From Ophthalmolycus amberensis (lineage: Eukaryota > Chordata > Actinopteri > Perciformes > Zoarcidae), in the NCBI GenBank assembly GCA_024529925.1, contig JAFEUB010000727.1, positions 1,110,391-1,174,390 of the forward strand: a stretch of DNA of 64,000 nt. Reading direction: 5' to 3'. Both the position numbers and the translations under genes were made by a program. This document shows positions 53,701 through 64,000 of this stretch, one piece after another. How positions within the stretch are numbered: position 1 is the first letter of the stretch; each line of letters opens with the position of its first letter. The notes beneath the pieces are model-generated. The model saw nothing but the letters and a program-made list of their open reading frames with translations. It was not told the DNA's origin and searched no databases.

Positions 53701-56700
53701 TCTCTCTTGTGTTCATCTTCCCAAGAAATACTTTCTAGCAAAAGTATATTTTTGGAGTATTTCTTGGCCACGAGAGAGTTGTCTCATAACAGCCATTATA
53801 TTTTAATTTGATATCTTTAAATATCTGTTATTGTCACTGTAAAGACACCTGGAAGCCTTGGAAGAAGGTCTCTCTTGTGTTCATCTTCCCAAGAAATACT
53901 TTCGAACAAAAGTATATTTTTTGGAGTATTTCTTGGCCACAAGAGAGTTGTCTCATAACAGCCATTATATTTTACTTTGATGTCTTTAAATATCTGTTAT
54001 TGTCACTGTAAAGACACCTGGAAGCCTTGGAAGAAGGTCTCTCTTGTGTTCATCTTCCCAAGAAATACTTTCGAACAAAAGTATATTTTTGGAGTATTTC
54101 TTGGCCACAAGAGAGTTGTCTCATAACAGCCATTATATTTTAATTTGATATGTTTAAATATCTGTTATTGTCACTGTAAAGACACCTGGAAGCCTTGGAA
54201 GAAGGTCTCTCTTGTGTTCATCTTCCCAAGAAATACTTTCTAACAAAAGTATATTTTTGGAGTATTTCTTGGCCACTAGAGAGTTGTCTCATAACAGCCA
54301 TTATATTTTAATTTGACATCTTTAAATATCTGTTATTGTCACTGTAAAGACACCTGGAAGCCTTGGAAGAAGGTCTCTCTTGTGATTCATCTTCCCAAGA
54401 AATACTTTCGAACAAAAGTATATTTTTTGGAGTATTTCTTGGCCACTAAGAGAGTTGTCTCATAACAGCCATTATATTTTAATTTGATATGTTTAAATAT
54501 CTGTTATTGTCACTGTAAAGACACCTGGAAGCCTTGGAAGAAGGTCTCTCTTGTGTTCATCTTCCCAAGAAATACTTTCTAACAAAAGTATATTTTTGGA
54601 GTATTTCTTGGCCACTAGAGAGTTGTCTCATAACAGCCATTATATTTTAATTTGACATCTTTAAATATCTGTTATTGTCACTGTAAAGACACCTGGAAGC
54701 CTTGGAAGAAGGTCTCTCTTGTGTTCATCTTCCCAAGAAATACTTTCTAACAAAAGTATATTTTTGGAGTATTTCTTGGCCACTAGAGAGTTGTCTCATA
54801 ACAGCCATTATATTTTAATTTGATATGTTTAAATATCTGTTATTGTCACTGTAAAGACACCTGGAAGCCTTGGAAGAAGGTCTCTCTTGTGTTCATCTTC
54901 CCAAGAAATACTTTCGAACAAAAGTATATTTTTGGAGTATTTCTTGGCCACAAGAGAGTTGTCTCATAACAGCCATTATATTTTAATTTTATATCTTTAA
55001 ATATCTGTTATTGTCACTGTAAAGACACCTGGAAGCCTTGGAAGAAGGTCTCTCTTGTGTTCATCTTCCCAAGAAATACTTTCGAACAAAAGTATATTTT
55101 TGGGGTATTTCTTGGCCACAAGAGAGTTGTCTCATAACAGCCATTATATTTTAATTTTATATCTTTAAATATCTGTTATTGTCACTGTAAAGACACCTGG
55201 AAGCCTTGGAAGAAGGTCTCTCTTGTGTTCATCTTCCCAAGAAATACTTTCGAACAAAAGTATATTTTTGGAGTATTTCTTGGCCACTAGAGAGTTGTCT
55301 CGTAACAGCCATTATATTTTAATTTGACATCTTTAAATATCTGTTATTGTCACTGTAAAGACACCTGGAAGCCTTGGAAGAAGGTCTCTCTTGTGTTCAT
55401 CTTCCCAAGAAATACTTTCGAACAAAAGTATATTTTTGGAGTATTTCTTGGCCACAAGTAAGTTGTCTCATAACAGCCATTATGTTTTAATTTTATATCT
55501 TTAAATATCTGTTATTGTCACTGTAAAGACACCTGGAAGCCTTGGAAGAAGGTCTCTCTTGTGTTCATCTTCCCAAGAAATACTTTCGAACAAAAGTATA
55601 TTTTTTGGAGTATTTCTTGGCCACAAGAGAGTTGTCTCATAACAGCCATTATATTTTACTTTGATGTCTTTAAATATCTGTTATTGTCACTGTAAAGACA
55701 CCTGGAAGCCTTGGAAGAAGGTCTCTCTTGTGTTCATCTTCCCAAGAAATACTTTCTAACAAAAGTATATTTTTGGAGTATTTCTTGGCCACTAGAGACT
55801 TGTCTCATAACAGCCATTATATTTTAATTTGACATCTTTAAATATCTGTTATTGTCACTGTAAAGACACCTGGAAGCCTTGGAAGAAGGTCTCTCTTGTG
55901 TTCATCTTCCCAAGAAATACTTTCTAACAAAAGTATATTTTTGGAGTATTTCTTGGCCACTAGAGAGTTGTCTCGTAACAGCCATTATATTTTAATTTGA
56001 CATCTTTAAATATCTGTTATTGTCACTGTAAAGACACCTGGAAGCCTTGGAAGAAGGTCTCTCTTGTGTTCATCTTCCCAAGAAATACTTTCGAACAAAA
56101 GTATATTTTTGGAGTATTTCTTGGCCACAAGAGAGTTGTCTCATAACAGCCATTATATTTTAATTTGATGTGTTTAAATATCTGTTATTGTCACTGTAAA
56201 GACACCTGGAAGCCTTGGAAGAAGGTCTCTCTTGTGTTCATCTTCCCAAGAAATACTTTCTAGCAAAAGTATATTTTTGGAGTATTTCTTGGCCACGAGA
56301 GAGTTGTCTCATAACAGCCATTATATTTTAATTTGATATCTTTAAATATCTGTTATTGTCACTGTAAAGACACCTGGAAGCCTTGGAAGAAGGTCTCTCT
56401 TGTGTTCATCTTCCCAAGAAATACTTTCGAACAAAAGTATATTTTTGGAGTATTTCTTGGCCACAAGAGAGTTGTCTCATAACAGCCATTATATTTTACT
56501 TTGATGTCTTTAAATATCTGTTATTGTCACTGTAAAGACACCTGGAAGCCTTGGAAGAAGGTCTCTCTTGTGTTCATCTTCCCAAGAAATACTTTCGAAC
56601 AAAAGTATATTTTTTGGAGTATTTCTTGGCCACAAGAGAGTTGTCTCATAACAGCCATTATATTTTAATTTGATATGTTTAAATATCTGTTATTGTCACT

Positions 56701-59700
56701 GTAAAGACACCTGGAAGCCTTGGAAGAAGGTCTCTCTTGTGTTCATCTTCCCAAGAAATACTTTCTAACAAAAGTATATTTTTGGAGTATTTCTTGGCCA
56801 CTAGAGAGTTGTCTCATAACAGCCATTATATTTTAATTTGACATCTTTAAATATCTGTTATTGTCACTGTAAAGACACCTGGAAGCCTTGGAAGAAGGTC
56901 TCTCTTGTGTTCATCTTCCCAAGAAATACTTTCGAACAAAAGTATATTTTTGGAGTATTTCTTGGCCACAAGAGAGTTGTCTCATAACAGCCATTATGTT
57001 TTAATTTTATATCTTTAAATATCTGTTATTGTCACTGTAAAGACACCTGGAAGCCTTGGAAGAAGGTCTCTCTTGTGTTCATCTTCCCAAGAAATACTTT
57101 CTAGCAAAAGTATATTTTTGGAGTATTTCTTGGCCACGAGAGAGTTGTCTCATAACAGCCATTATATTTTAATTTGATATCTTTAAATATCTGTTATTGT
57201 CACTGTAAAGACACCTGGAAGCCTTGGAAGAAGGTCTCTCTTGTGTTCATCTTCCCAAGAAATACTTTCGAACAAAAGTATATTTTTTGGAGTATTTCTT
57301 GGCCACAAGAGAGTTGTCTCATAACAGCCATTATATTTTACTTTGATGTCTTTAAATATCTGTTATTGTCACTGTAAAGACACCTGGAAGCCTTGGAAGA
57401 AGGTCTCTCTTGTGTTCATCTTCCCAAGAAATACTTTCGAACAAAAGTATATTTTTTGGAGTATTTCTTGGCCACAAGAGAGTTGTCTCATAACAGCCAT
57501 TATATTTTAATTTGATATGTTTAAATATCTGTTATTGTCACTGTAAAGACACCTGGAAGCCTTGGAAGAAGGTCTCTCTTGTGTTCATCTTCCCAAGAAA
57601 TACTTTCTAACAAAAGTATATTTTTGGAGTATTTCTTGGCCACTAGAGAGTTGTCTCATAACAGCCATTATATTTTAATTTGACATCTTTAAATATCTGT
57701 TATTGTCACTGTAAAGACACCTGGAAGCCTTGGAAGAAGGTCTCTCTTGTGTTCATCTTCCCAAGAAATACTTTCTAACAAAAGTATATTTTTGGAGTAT
57801 TTCTTGGCCACTAGAGAGTTGTCTCATAACAGCCATTATATTTTACTTTGATGTCTTTAAATATCTGTTATTGTCACTGTAAAGACACCTGGAAGCCTTG
57901 GAAGAAGGTCTCTCTTGTGTTCATCTTCCCAAGAAATACTTTCGAACAAAAGTATATTTTTGGAGTATTTCTTGGCCACTAGAGAGTTGTCTCATAACAG
58001 CCATTATATTTTAATTTGACATCTTTAAATATCTGTTATTGTCACTGTAAAGACACCTGGAAGCCTTGGAAGAAGGTCTCTCTTGTGTTCATCTTCCCAA
58101 GAAATACTTTCGAACAAAAGTATATTTTTGGAGTATTTCTTGGCCACAAGAGAGTTGTCTCATAACAGCCATTATATTTTAATTTTATATCTTTAAATAT
58201 CTGTTATTGTCACTGTAAAGACACCTGGAAGCCTTGGAAGAAGGTCTCTCTTGTGTTCATCTTCCCAAGAAATACTTTCGAACAAAAGTATATTTTTGGA
58301 GTATTTCTTGGCCACAAGAGAGTTGTCTCATAACAGCCATTATGTTTTAATTTGATATCTTTAAATATCTGTTATTGTCACTGTAAAGACACCTGGAAGC
58401 CTTGGAAGAAGGTCTCTCTTGTGTTCATCTTCCCAAGAAATACTTTCGAACAAAAGTATATTTTTGGAGTATTTCTTGGCCACTAGAGAGTTGTCTCGTA
58501 ACAGCCATTATATTTTAATTTGACATCTTTAAATATCTGTTATTGTCACTGTAAAGACACCTGGAAGCCTTGGAAGAAGGTCTCTCTTGTGTTCATCTTC
58601 CCAAGAAATACTTTCGAACAAAAGTATATTTTTGGAGTATTTCTTGGCCACAAGAGAGTTGTCTCATAACAGCCATTATGTTTTAATTTTATATCTTTAA
58701 ATATCTGTTATTGTCACTGTAAAGACACCTGGAAGCCTTGGAAGAAGGTCTCTCTTGTGTTCATCTTCCCAAGAAATACTTTCGAACAAAAGTATATTTT
58801 TTGGAGTATTTCTTGGCCACAAGAGAGTTGTCTCATAACAGCCATTATATTTTACTTTGATGTCTTTAAATATCTGTTATTGTCACTGTAAAGACACCTG
58901 GAAGCCTTGGAAGAAGGTCTCTCTTGTGTTCATCTTCCCAAGAAATACTTTCTAACAAAAGTATATTTTTGGAGTATTTCTTGGCCACTAGAGAGTTGTC
59001 TCATAACAGCCATTATATTTTAATTTGACATCTTTAAATATCTGTTATTGTCACTGTAAAGACACCTGGACGCCTTGGAAGAAGGTCTCTCTTGTGTTCA
59101 TCTTCCCAAGAAATACTTTCTAACAAAAGTATATTTTTGGAGTATTTCTTGGCCACTAGAGAGTTGTCTCATAACAGCCATTATATTTTAATTTGATATG
59201 TTTAAATATCTGTTATTGTCACTGTAAAGACACCTGGAAGCCTTGGAAGAAGGTCTCTCTTGTGTTCATCTTCCCAAGAAATACTTTCGAACAAAAGTAT
59301 ATTTTTTGGAGTATTTCTTGGCCACAAGAGAGTTGTCTCATAACAGCCATTATATTTTACTTTGATGTCTTTAAATATCTGTTATTGTCACTGTAAAGAC
59401 ACCTGGAAGCCTTGGAAGAAGGTCTCTCTTGTGTTCATCTTCCCAAGAAATACTTTCGAACAAAAGTATATTTTTTGGAGTATTTCTTGGCCACAAGAGA
59501 GTTGTCTCATAACAGCCATTATATTTTAATTTGACATCTTTAAATATCTGTTATTGTCACTGTAAAGACACCTGGAAGCCTTGGAAGAAGGTCTCTCTTG
59601 TGTTCATCTTCCCAAGAAATACTTTCTAACAAAAGTATATTTTTGGAGTATTTCTTGGCCACTAGAGAGTTGTCTCATAACAGCCATTATATTTTAATTT

Positions 59701-62700
59701 GATATGTTTAAATATCTGTTATTGTCACTGTAAAGACACCTGGAAGCCTTGGAAGAAGGTCTCTCTTGTGTTCATCTTCCCAAGAAATACTTTCGAACAA
59801 AAGTATATTTTTGGAGTATTTCTTGGCCACAAGAGAGTTGTCTCATAACAGCCATTATATTTTAATTTTATATCTTTAAATATCTGTTATTGTCACTGTA
59901 AAGACACCTGGAAGCCTTGGAAGAAGGTCTCTCTTGTGTTCATCTTCCCAAGAAATACTTTCGAACAAAAGTATATTTTTGGAGTATTTCTTGGCCACTA
60001 GAGAGTTGTCTCATAACAGCCATTATATTTTAATTTGACATCTTTAAATATCTGTTATTGTCACTGTAAAGACACCTGGAAGCCTTGGAAGAAGGTCTCT
60101 CTTGTGTTCATCTTCCCAAGAAATACTTTCGAACAAAAGTATATTTTTGGAGTATTTCTTGGCCACAAGAGAGTTGTCTCATAACAGCCATTATATTTTA
60201 ATTTTATATCTTTAAATATCTGTTATTGTCACTGTAAAGACACCTGGAAGCCTTGGAAGAAGGTCTCTCTTGTGTTCATCTTCCCAAGAAATACTTTCGA
60301 ACAAAAGTATATTTTTTGGAGTATTTCTTGGCCACTCGAGAGTTGTCTCATAACAGCCATTATATTTTAATTTGATGTGTTTAAATATCTGTTATTGTCA
60401 CTGTAAAGACACCTGGAAGCCTTGGAAGAAGGTCTCTCTTGTGTTCATCTTCCCAAGAAATACTTTCGAACAAAAGTATATTTTTGGAGTATTTCTTGGC
60501 CACTAGAGAGTTGTCTCATAACAGCCATTATATTTTAATTTGATATCTTTAAATATCTGTTATTGTCACTGTAAAGACACCTGGAAGCCTTGGAATAAGG
60601 ACTCTCTTGTGTTCATCTTCCCAAGAAATACTTTCGAACAAAAGTATATTTTTTGGAGTATTTCTTGCCCACTAGAGCGTTGTCTCATAACAGCCATTAT
60701 ATTTTAATTTGATATCTTTAAATATCTGTTATTGTCACTGTAAAGACACCTGGAAGCCTTGGAAGAAGGTCTCTCTTGTGTTCATCTTCCCAAGAAATAC
60801 TTTCGAACAAAAGTATATTTTTGGAGTATTTCTTGGCCACTAGAGAGTTGTCTCGTAACAGCCATTATATTTTAATTTGACATCTTTAAATATCTGTTAT
60901 TGTCACTGTAAAGACACCTGGAAGCCTTGGAAGAAGGTCTCTCTTGTGTTCATCTTCCCAAGAAATACTTTCGAACAAAAGTATATTTTTGGAGTATTTC
61001 TTGGCCACAAGAGAGTTGTCTCATAACAGCCATTATGTTTTAATTTTATATCTTTAAATATCTGTTATTGTCACTGTAAAGACACCTGGAAGCCTTGGAA
61101 GAAGGTCTCTCTTGTGTTCATCTTCCCAAGAAATACTTTCGAACAAAAGTATATTTTTTGGAGTATTTCTTGGCCACAAGAGAGTTGTCTCATAACAGCC
61201 ATTATATTTTACTTTGATGTCTTTAAATATCTGTTATTGTCACTGTAAAGACACCTGGAAGCCTTGGAAGAAGGTCTCTCTTGTGTTCATCTTCCCAAGA
61301 AATACTTTCGAACAAAAGTATATTTTTTGGAGTATTTCTTGGCCACAAGAGAGTTGTCTCATAACAGCCATTATATTTTAATTTGATATGTTTAAATATC
61401 TGTTATTGTCACTGTAAAGACACCTGGAAGCCTTGGAAGAAGGTCTCTCTTGTGTTCATCTTCCCAAGAAATACTTTCTAACAAAAGTATATTTTTGGAG
61501 TATTTCTTGGCCACTAGAGAGTTGTCTCATAACAGCCATTATATTTTAATTTGACATCTTTAAATATCTGTTATTGTCACTGTAAAGACACCTGGAAGCC
61601 TTGGAAGAAGGTCTCTCTTGTGTTCATCTTCCCAAGAAATACTTTCTAACAAAAGTATATTTTTGGAGTATTTCTTGGCCACTAGAGAGTTGTCTCATAA
61701 CAGCCATTATATTTTAATTTGATATGTTTAAATATCTGTTATTGTCACTGTAAAGACACCTGGAAGCCTTGGAAGAAGGTCTCTCTTGTGTTCATCTTCC
61801 CAAGGAATACTTTCGAACAAAAGTATATTTTTTGGAGTATTTCTTGGCCACAAGAGAGTTGTCTCATAACAGCCATTATATTTTACTTTGATGTCTTTAA
61901 ATATCTGTTATTGTCACTGTAAAGACACCTGGAAGCCTTGGAAGAAGGTCTCTCTTGTGTTCATCTTCCCAAGAAATACTTTCGAACAAAAGTATATTTT
62001 TTGGAGTATTTCTTGGCCACAAGAGAGTTGTCTCATAACAGCCATTATATTTTAATTTGATATGTTTAAATATCTGTTATTGTCACTGTAAAGACACCTG
62101 GAAGCCTTGGAAGAAGGTCTCTCTTGTGTTCATCTTCCCAAGAAATACTTTCTAACAAAAGTATATTTTTGGAGTATTTCTTGGCCACTAGAGAGTTGTC
62201 TCATAACAGCCATTATATTTTAATTTGACATCTTTAAATATCTGTTATTGTCACTGTAAAGACACCTGGAAGCCTTGGAAGAAGGTCTCTCTTGTGTTCA
62301 TCTTCCCAAGAAATACTTTCTAACAAAAGTATATTTTTGGAGTATTTCTTGGCCACTAGAGAGTTGTCTCATAACAGCCATTATATTTTAATTTGATATG
62401 TTTAAATATCTGTTATTGTCACTGTAAAGACACCTGGAAGCCTTGGAAGAAGGTCTCTCTTGTGTTCATCTTCCCAAGAAATACTTTCGAACAAAAGTAT
62501 ATTTTTGGAGTATTTCTTGGCCACAAGAGAGTTGTCTCATAACAGCCATTATATTTTAATTTTATATCTTTAAATATCTGTTATTGTCACTGTAAAGACA
62601 CCTGGAAGCCTTGGAAGAAGGTCTCTCTTGTGTTCATCTTCCCAAGAAATACTTTCGAACAAAAGTATATTTTTGGAGTATTTCTTGGCCACTAGAGAGT

Positions 62701-64000
62701 TGTCTCATAACAGCCATTATATTTTAATTTGACATCTTTAAATATCTGTTATTGTCACTGTAAAGACACCTGGAAGCCTTGGAAGAAGGTCTCTCTTGTG
62801 TTCATCTTCCCAAGAAATACTTTCGAACAAAAGTATATTTTTGGAGTATTTCTTGGCCACAAGAGAGTTGTCTCATAACAGCCATTATATTTTAATTTTA
62901 TATCTTTAAATATCTGTTATTGTCACTGTAAAGACACCTGGAAGCCTTGGAAGAAGGTCTCTCTTGTGTTCATCTTCCCAAGAAATACTTTCGAACAAAA
63001 GTATATTTTTTGGAGTATTTCTTGGCCACTCGAGAGTTGTCTCATAACAGCCATTATATTTTAATTTGATGTGTTTAAATATCTGTTATTGTCACTGTAA
63101 AGACACCTGGAAGCCTTGGAAGAAGGTCTCTCTTGTGTTCATCTTCCCAAGAAATACTTTCGAACAAAAGTATATTTTTGGAGTATTTCTTGGCCACAAG
63201 AGAGTTGTCTCATAACAGCCATTATATTTTAATTTGATATGTTTAAATATCTGTTATTGTCACTGTAAAGACACCTGGAAGCCTTGGAAGAAGGTCTCTC
63301 TTGTGTTCATCTTCCAAAGAAATACTTTCGAACAAAAGTATATTTTTGGAGTATTTCTTGGCCACTAGACAGTTGTCTCATAACAGCCATTATATTTTAA
63401 TTTGATATCTTTAAATATCTGTTATTGTCACTGTAAAGACACCTGGAAGCCTTGGAATAAGGACTCTCTTGTGTTCATCTTCCCAAGAAATACTTTCGAA
63501 CAAAAGTATATTTTTTGGAGTATTTCTTGCCCACTAGAGCGTTGTCTCATAACAGCCATTATATTTTAATTTTCTATCTTTAAATATCTGTTATTGTCAC
63601 TGTAAAGACACCTGGAAGCCTTGGAAGAAGGTCTCTCTTGTGTTCATCTTCCCAAGAAATACTTTCGAACAAAAGTATATTTTTGGAGTATTTCTTGGCC
63701 ACTAGAGAGTTGTCTCATAACAGCCATTATATTTTAATTTGATACCTTTAAATATCTGTTATTGTCACTGTAAAGACACCTGGAAGCCTTGGAAGAAGGT
63801 CTCTCTTGTGTTCATCTTCCCAAGAAATACTTTCTGACAAAAGTATATTTTTGGAGTATTTCTTGGCCACTAGAGAGTTTTCACATAACAGCCATTATAT
63901 TTTAATTTGATGTGTTTAAATATCTGTTATTGTCACTGTAAAGACACCTGGAAGCCTTGGAAGAAGGTCTCTCTTGTGTTCATTTTCCCAAGAAATACTT
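50711..64000. repeat. 168-bp satellite array, about 79 copies, running off the window
   Basis: The anchor GTTATTGTCACTGTAAAGAC recurs at 50801, 50969, 51137, 51305 and 51473, exactly 168 bp apart, and onward to the right edge. A few units are 169-170 bp because of an extra T in TATATTTTTTGG. Units are nearly identical and all head to tail. Variation is concentrated at a few sites: CTTTCGAAC/CTTTCTAAC/CTTTCTAGC, GGCCACAAG/CACTAG/CACGAG, and TTTGATATC/GACATC/TTATATC/GATATG/GATGTC. Recurring short frames starting MISLNICYCHCKDTWKPW are by-products of a period divisible by three and are not genes. Tandem arrays like this are typical of centromeric, pericentromeric or subtelomeric heterochromatin; which applies is unknown. 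Confidence 0.99.

Noticed and set aside
50782..61922. Recurrent 67-88 residue frames (MISLNICYCHCKDTWKPW...)
   Set aside because: They arise because the 168-bp satellite period is divisible by three. They are interrupted in most units by stops and have no flanking signals.
50711..64000. CRISPR-like array
   Set aside because: There are regular repeats but no unique spacers, the unit is 168 bp and continuous, and the genome is eukaryotic.

Overview
The window looks like nuclear DNA of a ray-finned (teleost) fish. The genes have introns with GT-AG borders, long dinucleotide microsatellites are common, and there are several fish-type repeats (PIF/Harbinger-like and hAT-like elements, a LINE 3' tail, a retroviral LTR). 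The last 13 kb is satellite DNA. Nothing bacterial is present. The species cannot be named from the sequence alone.

Layout: (1) 1.1-3.5 kb, minus strand: three 5' coding exons of an NXPE-family gene (neurexophilin and PC-esterase domain); its 3' exons lie beyond the left edge. (2) 5.8-7.0 kb, plus strand: an unrecognised acidic/basic low-complexity reading frame whose 3' half is tandemly duplicated. (3) 8.5-30.8 kb, minus strand: a complete etv6 (TEL) gene. All eight coding exons can be placed with canonical splice sites and matching phases, giving a 467-residue protein with an N-terminal Pointed/SAM domain and a C-terminal ETS domain. Its introns hold a Harbinger-type element directly beside a splice donor, a very long CT repeat and a CpG-rich block that could be an internal promoter. 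(4) 33.4-46.1 kb, plus strand: a PARP12-type gene with CCCH zinc fingers, two WWE segments and a mono-ADP-ribosyltransferase domain, with a perfect interferon-response element 120 bp before its ATG. Two of its splice junctions do not keep frame, and the C-terminal tail looks shifted as well, so the gene is either decaying or mis-assembled. (5) 46-50.4 kb: little recognisable coding, repeat fragments and two weak exon candidates. (6) 50.7 kb to the right edge: about 79 head-to-tail copies of a 168-bp satellite with nested dyad symmetry and signs of higher-order structure.

The genes do not form a pathway. ETV6 is a transcriptional repressor of development and blood formation, PARP12 is an interferon-induced antiviral ADP-ribosyltransferase, and NXPE proteins are secretory-pathway proteins of poorly known function. 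The most notable features are the dyad-rich satellite abutting a gene, the splice-adjacent transposon in etv6, and the frame-broken but otherwise well-preserved parp12-like gene with its ISRE.
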